A stretch of 64,000 bases of DNA. It comes from Brenneria populi. Lineage in GTDB: Bacteria > Pseudomonadota > Gammaproteobacteria > Enterobacterales > Enterobacteriaceae. Positions 27,739-37,091 of the stretch are shown piece by piece. A model generated the notes under the pieces. The model was not told the origin of the DNA. It did not search any database and was given only the letters and a program-made list of their open reading frames with translations. The stretch lies in contig NZ_JAYWTM010000022.1 in the NCBI RefSeq assembly GCF_036016195.1, forward strand, positions 104,238 through 168,237. Reading direction: 5' to 3'. Within the stretch, counting starts at the first letter, position 1, and every line of letters starts with the position of its first letter. Made by a program: the position numbers and the translations under genes.

Positions 27739-28095
27739 TTAGATGTAAAGATCGAGCCGATTATTCCCCGACGCCGCATCGGGCGCATTCACGCTTTCCG
27801 ACGCGTTTTCAGCGGTCGCCGCCGGAGGGACCGGCTCTCCTTGCTGTAAAATCGCTACCTGAGACTGGAGAGCGACCAGCTGCGCCTGAATAATCTGCTT
27901 TTGCTCCTGAATCTGCGTCTCGCTCGGGCTGTCGTCCCCCCCCGCGGCGGGAGCGCTGAGCTGCGACAGCTTGTCGTTAAGATGGCTGATGCGCTGATTA
28001 AGCTGGGTGACCTGCTGATCGGCGTCGCTGGCGGTGTTGGATGTGATCGGCGCGATAGAAGAGACTAAAACCAAAGCAATGGAAGATGTAGACAT
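27739..28095 (-). CDS. FlxA-like coiled-coil protein, copy 2
   Basis: A 118-residue protein starting MSTSSIALVLVSS, chosen over an upstream in-frame codon because GAGGATAAAACA precedes this ATG and because the longer frame would cross the promoter. The layout repeats that of the neighbour: Ser/Ala N-terminus, coiled coil (about residues 28-85; VTQLNQRISHLNDKLSQL, IIQAQLVALQSQVAIL), acidic linker, tail GNNRLDLYI. It is a divergent paralogue, not an identical copy. It lies 87 bases after the PAS chemoreceptor and has its own sigma-28-like promoter. Confidence 0.78.
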   Translation of the reverse strand: MSTSSIALVLVSSIAPITSNTASDADQQVTQLNQRISHLNDKLSQLSAPAAGGDDSPSETQIQEQKQIIQAQLVALQSQVAILQQGEPVPPAATAENASESVNAPDAASGNNRLDLYI

Positions 28096-28138
28096 TGTTT
28101 TATCCTCAACGTAAAAATTCCTGACGGCAACCTTACTA

Positions 28139-28165
28139 CTATCGGTTAAATTTCGCCCGGCTTTA
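28139..28165 (-). promoter_or_regulatory. Sigma-28 (FliA) type promoter of FlxA-like copy 2
   Basis: On the minus strand TAAAGCCG, exactly 11 bases, then ACCGATAG. Both hexamer cores (TAAAG and CCGATA) match the class 3 flagellar consensus with ideal spacing. It sits between the chemoreceptor stop and the FlxA-like start. Confidence 0.65.
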
Positions 28166-28182
28166 ATGTTTTGAAACATTAA

Positions 28183-29718
28183 TCAACGTCCATAAACATG
28201 GATGGCGCTGTTTAAGCGTTTCGCCTGGTTATTTAACTCTTCCGCGGTTTCCGTCGATTGCGTCACCATATCCGTATTGCGCTGCGTCATCTCCTCGATA
28301 TGGGCTATCGACGTATTAATTAGTCCCAGCGCCGACGTTTGCTCGTGGGAAGCATGGCTGATCTCTTTGATCATCGTCGAGACTTGCAGCACCTCATTCA
28401 CCATATCGCTGATATGTTTGCCGGCATTCTCCACCATCTCTCCGCCCGACTTAACGCTTTTGACGTTGTCGTCGATCAGCGTTTTGATCTCTTTCGCCGC
28501 CGATGCCGAGTGTTGGGCCAAATTTCGGACTTCCGCCGCCACCACGGCGAACCCCTTGCCTTGCACCCCGGCCCGCGCCGCTTCAACGGCGGCGTTCAGG
28601 GCCAGTATATTGGTCTGAAAGGCGATGCTGTCGATCACGCTGATGATATCGACGATTTTATTGCTGGCATGGGAAATGGAATCCATCATGCCGCTGGTCT
28701 CTTTCATTATCTCCCCGCCGGCGACGGCCGTCTGGCTGGCGGTTTCCGCCATCTGCGTCGCTTGCGCGGCCGTTTCGGAACTCTGCTGAACCGCGGCGGT
28801 GATTTGTTCTATGGCCGCCGCCGTTTGCTGCAGGTTGGCGGATGTCTCCTCCGTGCGGCTATTCAGCGCGATATTGTTTTCCGCCAGCCTGCGGCTGACC
28901 TCGGTCATGCCTTTTACCTGCGTGCCGACATCATCGACCAGGGAGTGCAGATTGAGTCCGAATTGGTTGACGACCCGCAGCAGCAGGCCGATTTCATCAA
29001 CCCGGTTCAGGCGCATGGCTTTTCCCTTGCGCCCGGAAACCACATCCTGGGCCTGTTGCAGAATCATTTTCAGCGGCCGGGCGATTTGCCGCTGCAAAAG
29101 AGCATCCAGCAGCAGAATTAACGGCAGCGTCAGCGCCGTCAGCCAAAGCGCATTCATGCCGCCGAGCGCCAGTAACGCCGGAGCGCCGCCGGCGAACAGC
29201 ACCGCCAGCCGTAAGCGCCAGCGAACGGACAGCTTTTGCAACAGCGAAAGCGGGGAGAATATTCCGGTTCGAATCACCAAGCCTTTATATAATTTACGTT
29301 TCCCGGCCTGATTTTTCTTCATCGCGGCATATAAAGGCTCCGCCAGTCTGATTTCATCCGCGCTTGGCGTATTGCGTACCGAGATATAACCTGTAAGTTT
29401 ATTTTGATGATAAACCGGCGTGACGTTCGCTCGCACCCAATAATAATCGCCGTTATTACGACGGTTTTTTACCAGCCCGGTCCAGCTGTCTCCCTGTTTT
29501 AAGGTAAACCACATGTCTGCAAATGCTTCGACCGGCATATCCGGGTGGCGCACAATATTGTGCGGCTGACTGAGCAATTCTGATTCGGAAAAACCGCTGA
29601 CGTTGATAAACGCGGAATTAGCGTAGGTAATATGGCTATTCGTATCTGTTGTCGACATTAAGATGGTATCCATGTCCAACAGATACTCCTGCTGCGTAAC
29701 AGGCGTATTTAATCTCAT
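28183..29718 (-). CDS. Aer-like PAS-domain methyl-accepting chemotaxis protein
   Basis: A 511-residue receptor with an N-terminal cytoplasmic PAS domain (about residues 10-120; NSAFINVSGFSESELL, and the YYWVRANVTPVYHQN strand typical of FAD-binding aerotaxis sensors). A membrane hairpin lies at about 168-208, followed by HAMP-like and signalling helices with the tip FQTNILALNAAVEAARAGVQ (about 365-385). The topology is that of E. coli Aer, which senses redox state through FAD; FAD binding here is inferred. No NWETF tail. No clear sigma-28 promoter was found upstream, unlike its two FlxA-like neighbours. Confidence 0.92.
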   Translation of the reverse strand: MRLNTPVTQQEYLLDMDTILMSTTDTNSHITYANSAFINVSGFSESELLSQPHNIVRHPDMPVEAFADMWFTLKQGDSWTGLVKNRRNNGDYYWVRANVTPVYHQNKLTGYISVRNTPSADEIRLAEPLYAAMKKNQAGKRKLYKGLVIRTGIFSPLSLLQKLSVRWRLRLAVLFAGGAPALLALGGMNALWLTALTLPLILLLDALLQRQIARPLKMILQQAQDVVSGRKGKAMRLNRVDEIGLLLRVVNQFGLNLHSLVDDVGTQVKGMTEVSRRLAENNIALNSRTEETSANLQQTAAAIEQITAAVQQSSETAAQATQMAETASQTAVAGGEIMKETSGMMDSISHASNKIVDIISVIDSIAFQTNILALNAAVEAARAGVQGKGFAVVAAEVRNLAQHSASAAKEIKTLIDDNVKSVKSGGEMVENAGKHISDMVNEVLQVSTMIKEISHASHEQTSALGLINTSIAHIEEMTQRNTDMVTQSTETAEELNNQAKRLNSAIHVYGR

Positions 29719-30368
29719 CGAAAACCCCGGCGTGTTAATACCCGTATCGATTTGCGGTTGCAGCCGATATTAGGGTAATTGCTGTGTAAATTAATCAATA
29801 TTTATTAAGTAAGCCTATATTCCCGCTATTATTGTTGCCATTTTGTTGGTCTATTGTGAAAATTGGTAGGAATATACGCCGTCGATTATAATAAACGTTA
29901 TGTTAATTTTTTATGACATCCGACGTTCGGCGGCAGACTTCTTTTTAAGGCGAGTGTCTGAATATATTCATCATCATGTCAAGTATTGTAAATTTATGAT
30001 GACGGCGATCCTGATGTCAACGAGTTCTTTAATTATTAAAAAAAACAATAATAGACCGGGTCGATCGCAGTTAAAAAAAGGTTTTCCTTATTTGTTATAT
30101 AAAACCTATCCTGAATGTTGCTGATTATAAGGTGTTATGCGGATTACTCTCTGGTATACCCGTCATACTTCAAGTTGCCTGTGCGTTGGCCCTGTTACTC
30201 GCTCCATCCGTGGGGCCGCCGCAAGCGCCGTGCAAAAACGCTTTGGCGTTTTTGTCCTGCAACTCGAATTATTTAGGGGATATAACTGAGAATATATCGG
30301 CTAAATTGATCTCCAATCAAAAATAAAAATAGCGCTCGCCGGATTGATTTTGCGTTGCGCCATGTTAT
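29719..30368. other. 650-base AT-rich gap between chemoreceptor and barA
   Basis: The segment 29780-30130 is markedly AT-rich (runs such as TTTATTAAGTAAGC and AAAAAAACAATAATAG). An inverted repeat AGGTTTT/AAAACCT flanks 15 bases at 30079-30107. Small open frames at 29900 and 30132 lack ribosome sites and similarity; the second lies inside a repeat. A family 2 repeat fills 30155-30281. I see no gene. Confidence 0.6.
30155..30281 (-). repeat. Dispersed intergenic repeat, family 2, copy B (inverted)
   Basis: The right end TATACCCGTCATACTTCAAG and left end TGCAACTCGAATTATTTAGG are the best preserved of this family in the window. The interior contains CGCCGTGCAAAAACGC pairing with GCGTTTTTG. Part of this interior recurs at 59055-59118 beside a family 1 copy. 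Confidence 0.75.
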
Positions 30369-33122
30369 TTAGTGCGATAAGTGCTGCGCCGCCGCTTTAC
30401 TGACATTCCCGATCTCATCCAGCAATTCCAGCCATTCCGGCTCCAGATCGCCGGCATCGATGCCTTTGCGCAGCTGCTGCTCCAGGTAGCAGCAGATTTG
30501 CTTCAAGCGCGGAACGCCGCTGTAGCTGCAACTGCCGTGTAATTTGTGGATCAGATCGAGGATCCGATCGCTGGGTTGGCCATTCATCATGTTCTCAACC
30601 TGCCGGCTCACCTCCGGCAGAAAGTCCAGCAGCATCTGTAGCAGTTCGCGCGCCAGCTCCGGTTTATTGGCCGCCTGCCGTTGCGCCAGCTCCCAGTCCA
30701 GAGAGCGTCGGCCCTCCTGCGCTTCATCGGCCGGCGCTTGGCTATGGGAATAGCGGGACAGCGCCTTTTTCAGCATCTGTTCGTCAATCGGTTTCGCCAG
30801 GTAATCATCCATCCCCGCCTGGAGCAAACGGTCGCGCTCGTCGCTCATGGTATGGGCGGTCACGGCGATAATCGGCGTTTGGGCGTGATTGGGAAGCTGG
30901 CGGATTAACTCGCTGGCGCGGATACCGTCCATGCCCGGCATCTGGATATCCATCAGAATAATATTGATCTCCCGCTCCCGGGCCTGGTGGATGGCCTCCG
31001 CGCCGTTTTCACACAGAATGATATTCTCCACCAGCTCTTCCAGCAGCGTGCCGATCAATTTCAGATTGGCCGGATTATCATCCACCGCCATGACGCTGAG
31101 CGGCAGGCGTTCGGCGGACGGCAACGGCGGCTGCGCCGTCTTGACATTTTGCGGCGGGAAAGGCGGCTGGGATAACGGGGTGTCTTGCAGCAGCGGCAGC
31201 AGCCGGGGCGCGGAGATCGGTTTGCTCAAACAGGCGTGAACGCCAAACAGCTTCAGCTGCTCGGCGTCCATTTGCGCCAGGCTGGGCAGCGCCAATATCA
31301 CGCAGGGCGCGCGCCGGCAAACGTCCCGCAGCTTGGGCGTATAATCGAGCAGTTTGTTGCGGTAGTGAACCGGAATGCCCAGCAGCAGAATATCAAAAGG
31401 CGCATCGGGAAGCTGTTCCAGGGTGGCGCTGTAGCTGACCGTCAACGGCGTTTGGCTGAGAATATCCAGCGTAGCCTGCGCCGCCGCCGGATTGGATTCG
31501 ATATACGCCAGGCTTTTGCCCTGCAGCATAGGATATTTGTTGTGCGTCGGCGCGGCGTGGGGGTTCAACGGCAGGTTGATATGGAACCAGAAGGTGGAGC
31601 CTTTATTCAACTGGCTGTGAAAGCTGATCGTGCCGCCCATCTCTTTGATCAGCCGCTGGGTGATCACCAGGCCAAGCCCGGTTCCCCCGTGGCGGCGTGA
31701 AATACTGGTGTCCGCCTGGCGGAAAGCCTGAAACATCTGCGACTGCTGCCGTTCCGCAATGCCGATGCCGGTATCGCGGATTTGAACTTCCAACTGAACC
31801 TGGCGATGCTCCTGCCGGCGTTTCTCCACCCGGATGTCGATGTTGCCCTGTTCGGTGAACTTAATGGCGTTCCCCAACAGGTTGGTGATGATTTGCTGCA
31901 GCCGCATCGGATCGCCGACGTACTGTTCCGGCACGTCATTTTGAATATCGAGCGTGAGCTCCAGCCCCTTTTCATGCGCGGTATGGGCCAGCAGCATCAC
32001 CACTTCGTCCAGCGTGTTATGCAAGGAGAAGGGAATATTTTCCAGCACCAGTTTGCCGGCTTCCAGCTTGGAGAAGTCCAGTACGTCGTTAATGATGTTG
32101 AGCAGATTATTGGCGGAGCGTTCGATGGTCAGCAGGTAGTCGGTCTGCGTCGGATTCAGCGAGGTTTTCAGCGTCTGGCGGGTAAAGCCGATGACGCCGT
32201 TGAGCGGCGTTCTTAATTCGTGCGACATATTCGCCAAAAACTCGGACTTGATGCGCGCCGCTTCCTGCGCCCGTTTTTTCGCCAGATCCAGCTCGACGTT
32301 CTGGATCTCCATTTGTTCCAGGGTTTCCCGCAGATCGTAGGTGGCCTGATCGATATTCTGCTGCATCTCTTCATGATAGGCGGTTAACGACATCGCCATT
32401 GAGTTGATGCCGTTTTTCAGCATATTCAGCTCGCCCAGCATATGGCCTTCAACCCGGCTGTCCAACTGCCCGCGGCGGATTCTATCCACCGTTTCGACCA
32501 TGTTGCGGATGGGCGCGGTGACGTCCCGCATCAGACGATAGGCAAACAGTACGGCAATGCCCATACAGAGCAGCAGCAGCAGGCCGACGATAAGAATTTC
32601 CTGGTATTGCTGGAGCTTGAGGGCGTTGATATCCAGCTCGACGGCCAGGTAGGCGATAGGCCGCGTAACGTCAGGCAGGGCCGGGCTGACGTTATGGGTG
32701 AATTCGCTATCCCCCATGATGGGCATATGCAGGATCAGCAGGCTGTCGGTGCGGTAGAGGCGCAGGCCGCCGTTAGTGGGCGGCTCCGCGCTCAGGCGTT
32801 CAGGCAACGTTTTATGACGAATGTTGGTGGTGACGATCAGCCGATCCTGGGCGTCGAAGATGCTGATGGCTCTGATGACATCGGAATGGCGGCGGTGCAG
32901 GGTATTGATCAGCGGCTGAAGCGTATCCAACTGGTTTCTGGCGATAGCATAAGCGCTGGCGACCGCCAGCGGCTCAATAATACTGGCTCCGGTATCGGCC
33001 AGCTGCGACTGCAGTTGGTTATAGCGGTTTATGCCGAAAAACACGCTGAGCAGCAGCCCGATCAATAATGTCGGCGCCAGAACCAGTATTAACATACGCG
33101 CACGCAGACTGTATTTGGTCAT
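30369..33122 (-). CDS. barA: BarA, hybrid sensor histidine kinase of the BarA-UvrY (GacS-GacA) system
   Basis: A 917-residue inner-membrane tripartite kinase. Transmembrane helices lie at about residues 10-32 and 175-197 around a periplasmic sensor, followed by HAMP (about 200-250). The kinase core has the phospho-accepting His in NMSHELRTPLNGVIGF (about 300-315). Next come a degenerate receiver, a true receiver (VMAVDDNPANLKL; phosphorylated Asp in LMDIQMPGMDG) and a C-terminal Hpt domain (LIHKLHGSCSYSG). In relatives it activates UvrY and the CsrB/C RNAs in response to short-chain acids, controlling virulence enzymes. It is divergent from rlmD, as in E. coli. Confidence 0.97.
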   Translation of the reverse strand: MTKYSLRARMLILVLAPTLLIGLLLSVFFGINRYNQLQSQLADTGASIIEPLAVASAYAIARNQLDTLQPLINTLHRRHSDVIRAISIFDAQDRLIVTTNIRHKTLPERLSAEPPTNGGLRLYRTDSLLILHMPIMGDSEFTHNVSPALPDVTRPIAYLAVELDINALKLQQYQEILIVGLLLLLCMGIAVLFAYRLMRDVTAPIRNMVETVDRIRRGQLDSRVEGHMLGELNMLKNGINSMAMSLTAYHEEMQQNIDQATYDLRETLEQMEIQNVELDLAKKRAQEAARIKSEFLANMSHELRTPLNGVIGFTRQTLKTSLNPTQTDYLLTIERSANNLLNIINDVLDFSKLEAGKLVLENIPFSLHNTLDEVVMLLAHTAHEKGLELTLDIQNDVPEQYVGDPMRLQQIITNLLGNAIKFTEQGNIDIRVEKRRQEHRQVQLEVQIRDTGIGIAERQQSQMFQAFRQADTSISRRHGGTGLGLVITQRLIKEMGGTISFHSQLNKGSTFWFHINLPLNPHAAPTHNKYPMLQGKSLAYIESNPAAAQATLDILSQTPLTVSYSATLEQLPDAPFDILLLGIPVHYRNKLLDYTPKLRDVCRRAPCVILALPSLAQMDAEQLKLFGVHACLSKPISAPRLLPLLQDTPLSQPPFPPQNVKTAQPPLPSAERLPLSVMAVDDNPANLKLIGTLLEELVENIILCENGAEAIHQAREREINIILMDIQMPGMDGIRASELIRQLPNHAQTPIIAVTAHTMSDERDRLLQAGMDDYLAKPIDEQMLKKALSRYSHSQAPADEAQEGRRSLDWELAQRQAANKPELARELLQMLLDFLPEVSRQVENMMNGQPSDRILDLIHKLHGSCSYSGVPRLKQICCYLEQQLRKGIDAGDLEPEWLELLDEIGNVSKAAAQHLSH

Positions 33123-33221
33123 GTGGCTCCAATGTGGGAGAATTCAGCCTTACCCGCTATCTTGACAGCAATCATTGGGTATCAATCAACATTACAGCTT
33201 AAAAATTAGGGCGTTTATATA

Positions 33222-33352
33222 CCTAAAATAATTCGGGTTGCCGGACAAAACGTTATCGTTTTGCACAACGCGCGGCGTCGGCCCTTGACGGGCGGGCTCC
33301 GAGGGGCCGGGTAGCAAAGCCCGCGCGTCTGCAGCTTGAAGTATAAAGGTAT
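33222..33352 (+). repeat. Dispersed intergenic repeat, family 2, copy C
   Basis: It starts CCTAAAATAATTCGGGTTGC and ends GCAGCTTGAAGTATAAAGG. The interior has ACAAAACGTTATCGTTTTG, a hairpin also seen in the 20331 copy. It occupies most of the 246-base barA-rlmD spacer, leaving little room for the two divergent promoters. Confidence 0.65.
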
Positions 33353-33368
33353 AAACCGATTGTAAATT

Positions 33369-34706
33369 ATGGCGCAATTCTACTCTCCAAACCGGCGCGT
33401 GACGACCCGGCAAATCATAACCGTAGCGGTAGACTCGCTGGACCCGTTTGGTCAAGGGGTGGCCCGTCATCAGGGTAAAACGATTTTTGTCGCCGGCGCG
33501 TTGCCGGGGGAACAGGCGGAAGTGCAACTGACGGACGAAAAGCGTCAGTTTGCGCACGCCAAACTTAAGCATCTATTGACGCGCAGTCCGCAGCGCGTAG
33601 CGCCGCGGTGTCCGCACTTTAACGTCTGCGGCGGGTGCCAGCAGCAGCACGCCGATATCGCGCTACAGCAGCGCAGCAAATCGTCGGCGCTATTGCATCT
33701 GATGGCGCGGGAAACGGGCGTGAGCGCGCCCGCCGGCGATCCTATCTGCGGCCCGGCTTACGCATATCGGCGACGGGCGCGGCTTGCGTTATACTATCAG
33801 GCGAAGCGGCAGCGCCTGCTGATGGGGTATCGCCAGGCCGGATCGCACGATTTGGTCGATATCCGGGCCTGCCCGATACTGCGGCCCGAGCTGGAAGCGC
33901 TATTGGCGCCGCTGCGCGATTGCCTGGGAAGCCTGCAGGCGGTAAGGCGGTTGGGGCACGTAGAGCTGGTGCTGGCGGATAACGGCCCGTTACTGGTATT
34001 GCGCCACCTCGATCCGTTGAGCGCCGCCGATCGCCGGGCGCTATGCGACTTCGCGCAGCGGCATGCGGTTTCGGTCTATCAGGCCGAGGATGCGCAGTCC
34101 CTGAGCCGTCTGCACGGCGTCGAGCCGGTATACCGCATTGCGGGGTTAACGCTGGCATTCAGTCCGCGGGACTTTATTCAGGTCAATGATGCGGTCAATC
34201 AGCAAATGGTCGGCCAGGCGTTGGCCTGGCTGGACGTTCAGCCGGAGGACCGGATACTGGATCTGTTCTGCGGGATGGGCAATTTCACCCTCCCTTTGGC
34301 GCAGCGGGCGGCCGGCGTTGTCGGCGTCGAGGGCGTGGCGGCGTTAGTGGAAAAAGGGCGCGAGAACGCCCGGCACAACGCCCTTGAGAACGTCACATTT
34401 TTTCACCAAAATCTTGAAGATGACGTCACGCGGCAGCCCTGGGCCGCCCAGGGTTTTGATAAGATATTGCTCGATCCGGCGCGTGCCGGCGCCGCGGGCG
34501 TTATGGCGCAAATCGTCAGGCTGTCTCCCCGGCGCGTGGTGTACGTTTCCTGTAACCCGACGACGCTGGCGCGCGACAGTAAAATATTGCTCGAAGCCGG
34601 TTACCGGCTGGCGAATGTGACTATGTTGGATATGTTTCCGCATACCGGGCACCTTGAATCGATGGCCCTGTTTTTACGCGATTCCGGCGAGGCGGATACC
34701 CAGTAG
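33369..34706 (+). CDS. rlmD: RlmD, 23S rRNA (uracil-1939-C5) methyltransferase
   Basis: A 445-residue SAM-dependent methyltransferase that modifies U1939 of 23S rRNA. It has an N-terminal TRAM domain (about residues 10-70), an iron-sulfur cluster motif CPHFNVCGGCQQQH (about 82-95), a SAM-binding fold (ILDLFCGMGNFTLPLA), and the catalytic cysteine in VYVSCNPTTLARD near residue 396. Length is close to E. coli RlmD (433). It is followed by relA after 52 bases, the E. coli order. Confidence 0.97.
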   Translation: MAQFYSPNRRVTTRQIITVAVDSLDPFGQGVARHQGKTIFVAGALPGEQAEVQLTDEKRQFAHAKLKHLLTRSPQRVAPRCPHFNVCGGCQQQHADIALQQRSKSSALLHLMARETGVSAPAGDPICGPAYAYRRRARLALYYQAKRQRLLMGYRQAGSHDLVDIRACPILRPELEALLAPLRDCLGSLQAVRRLGHVELVLADNGPLLVLRHLDPLSAADRRALCDFAQRHAVSVYQAEDAQSLSRLHGVEPVYRIAGLTLAFSPRDFIQVNDAVNQQMVGQALAWLDVQPEDRILDLFCGMGNFTLPLAQRAAGVVGVEGVAALVEKGRENARHNALENVTFFHQNLEDDVTRQPWAAQGFDKILLDPARAGAAGVMAQIVRLSPRRVVYVSCNPTTLARDSKILLEAGYRLANVTMLDMFPHTGHLESMALFLRDSGEADTQ

Positions 34707-34758
34707 GTTTCGACGCGCCGGCGGCTTGGAAGATGACGGGGATGAGTAGGGAGAAATT

Positions 34759-36990
34759 ATGGTTGCGGTAAGAAGTGCGCATATGAATACGGACGGCGAG
34801 TTTGTCGCTGACGCGTGGATTGCTTCGCTTGGATTAACCAGCCAGCAGTCGTGTGAACGTTTAGCCGAAACCTTGCGTTACTGTGAACAACAAACTCAGG
34901 ATCATCCCGATGCCGTGCTGCTGCTGTGGCGGGGAATCGAGATGGTTGAAATACTGTCCACCCTGAGCATGGATAACGACAGCATGCGCGCGGCGCTGCT
35001 GTTTCCGCTCGCCAACGCCAATGTGGTGGATGAAGCCACGCTGGGCGAAAAATACGGCAAAAGCATTGCGGATTTGGTGCACGGCGTGCGCGATATGGAT
35101 GCGATTCGCCAGCTCAAGGCCACCCAGACGGGCTCCGTCGCTTCTGAACAGGTGGATAACATCCGCCGTATGCTGCTGGCGATGGTGGAGGATTTCCGCT
35201 GCGTGGTGATCAAGCTGGCGGAGCGCATCGCCCACCTGCGCGAAGTGAAAGACGCCCCGGAAGAGGAGCGGGTGCTGGCGGCGAAAGAGTGCAGCAATAT
35301 TTATGCGCCGCTCGCCAATCGCCTGGGGATCGGGCAGCTCAAGTGGGAGCTGGAAGACTTCTGTTTTCGCTATCTGCACCCGGAAGAGTACAAACGCATT
35401 GCGACGCTGCTGCACGAGCGCCGCATCGATCGCGAACAGTACATCGACGATTTCGTGAAAACGCTGCGCGCCGCCATGAAAGAAGAAGGGGTGCAGGCGG
35501 AAGTCTACGGCCGCCCCAAACACATCTACAGCATCTGGCGCAAGATGCAGAAAAAATCGCTGTCGTTTGACGAACTGTTCGACGTGCGCGCGGTGCGCAT
35601 CGTGGTGGAGCGTCTGCAGGACTGCTACGGCGCGCTGGGGATTGTGCATACCCACTATCGCCATCTGCCGGACGAGTTCGACGACTACGTCGCCAACCCG
35701 AAACCGAACGGCTACCAGTCCATCCATACGGTGGTGCTGGGGCCGAAGGGCAAAACGCTGGAAATCCAGATCCGTACCCGCCAGATGCATGAAGACGCCG
35801 AGCTGGGCGTGGCGGCGCACTGGAAATATAAAGAGGGCACGGTGGCGGGCGGCCGTGCGGGCTACGAGGGGCGGATCGCCTGGCTGCGCAAGCTGATCGC
35901 CTGGCAGGAAGATATGGCGGATTCCAACGAAGTGCTGGATGAAGTACGCAGCCAGGTGTTTGACGATCGGGTTTACGTCTTTACGCCGAAGGGCGACGTG
36001 GTCGATCTGCCGGCCGGCTCGACGCCGCTGGATTTCGCCTACCATATTCACAGCGATATCGGCCATCGCTGCATCGGCGCGAAAATCGGCGGACGCATCG
36101 TGCCCTTCACCTACCAGTTGCAAATGGGCGATCAGATAGAAGTGATCACCCAGAAACAGCCCAACCCGAGTCGCGACTGGCTGAACCCCAATCTGGGCTA
36201 TATCACCACCAGCCGCGGGCGTTCTAAAATTCACAACTGGTTCCGCAAACAGGATCGCGACAAGAACATTCTGGCCGGCCGTCAGCTCCTGGACGACGAG
36301 CTGGAACACTTGGGGATCGGCCTGAAGACGGCGGAGAAACTGCTGCTGCCGCGTTATAACGTGAATTCGCTGGATGAACTGCTGGCGGCGATCGGCGGCG
36401 GGGACATTCGTCTCAACCAGATGGCGAATTTCCTGCAATCGCAGCTTAAGCAGCCCAGCGCGGAAGAGCAGGATCGTGAAGCGCTGCGCCAACTGACGCA
36501 AAAATCTCCGCCGCCGGCGCCGCGCAACAAGGATAACGGGCGCGTGGTGGTGGAGGGCGTGGGCAACCTGATGCATCACATCGCGCGCTGTTGCCAGCCG
36601 ATCCCCGGCGACGATATCACCGGGTTTATCACCCGCGGGCGCGGGATCTCCATTCACCGCTCGGACTGCGATCAGTTGGAAGAGCTGCGTAGCCATGCGC
36701 CGGAGCGCATCGTGGACGCGGTGTGGGGCGAAAGCTACTCCAGCGGTTACTCGCTGGTGGTGCGGGTGACGGCCAACGATCGCAGCGGCTTGTTGCGCGA
36801 CATCACCACCATTCTGGCGAACGAAAAAGTCAATGTGCTGGGCGTGTCCAGCCGCAGCGACACTAAACAGCAGTTGGCCACCATCGATATGGAGATCGAG
36901 ATTTATAACTTGCAGGTGCTGGGCCGCGTGCTGGCCAAGCTCAACCAACTGCCGGACGTGATCGACGCGCGCCGCCAGCAGGGAAGCTGA
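34759..36990 (+). CDS. relA: RelA, ribosome-associated GTP/GDP pyrophosphokinase
   Basis: A 743-residue stringent-response enzyme that makes (p)ppGpp on stalled ribosomes with uncharged tRNA. Domains in order: inactive HD-like pseudo-hydrolase (about 1-200), synthetase (about 205-390; FDELFDVRAVRIV, PNGYQSIHT), TGS (about 405-467; VYVFTPKGDVVDLPAGSTPL), helical and zinc-finger region with Cys-Cys (about 612-640; IARCCQPIPGDDI) and ACT/RRM (about 666-743). Length is the same as E. coli. Ribosome site GGGAGAAATT. YtfK in this same window modulates its partner SpoT. Confidence 0.98.
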   Translation: MVAVRSAHMNTDGEFVADAWIASLGLTSQQSCERLAETLRYCEQQTQDHPDAVLLLWRGIEMVEILSTLSMDNDSMRAALLFPLANANVVDEATLGEKYGKSIADLVHGVRDMDAIRQLKATQTGSVASEQVDNIRRMLLAMVEDFRCVVIKLAERIAHLREVKDAPEEERVLAAKECSNIYAPLANRLGIGQLKWELEDFCFRYLHPEEYKRIATLLHERRIDREQYIDDFVKTLRAAMKEEGVQAEVYGRPKHIYSIWRKMQKKSLSFDELFDVRAVRIVVERLQDCYGALGIVHTHYRHLPDEFDDYVANPKPNGYQSIHTVVLGPKGKTLEIQIRTRQMHEDAELGVAAHWKYKEGTVAGGRAGYEGRIAWLRKLIAWQEDMADSNEVLDEVRSQVFDDRVYVFTPKGDVVDLPAGSTPLDFAYHIHSDIGHRCIGAKIGGRIVPFTYQLQMGDQIEVITQKQPNPSRDWLNPNLGYITTSRGRSKIHNWFRKQDRDKNILAGRQLLDDELEHLGIGLKTAEKLLLPRYNVNSLDELLAAIGGGDIRLNQMANFLQSQLKQPSAEEQDREALRQLTQKSPPPAPRNKDNGRVVVEGVGNLMHHIARCCQPIPGDDITGFITRGRGISIHRSDCDQLEELRSHAPERIVDAVWGESYSSGYSLVVRVTANDRSGLLRDITTILANEKVNVLGVSSRSDTKQQLATIDMEIEIYNLQVLGRVLAKLNQLPDVIDARRQQGS

Positions 36991-37091
36991 ATCGGTTTTT
37001 CTTTGGGGGGCTTTTACCATGGCGTAAGCAATTACGCTGAGGCGGGCGACCCCGCGCATGTTATTACCCAATTTTTAAATTGAGATACCCA

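Noticed and set aside
29262..29280. GGTTCGAATC-like tRNA T-arm signature
   Set aside because: It lies inside the PAS chemoreceptor coding sequence and has no cloverleaf around it.
29719..29780. Sigma-28 promoter before the PAS chemoreceptor
   Set aside because: GTATCGAT and GCCGATAT fragments are present but not with correct orientation and spacing.
29900..30326. Two small open frames (29900-30124 and 30132-30326)
   Set aside because: The first is in AT-rich noncoding DNA without a ribosome site; the second runs through a family 2 repeat.
34861..37071. 736-codon open frame opposite relA
   Set aside because: It lies wholly antisense to a complete, well-conserved relA; high GC and codon bias in relA open the opposite frame. 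No ribosome site and no recognisable domain.
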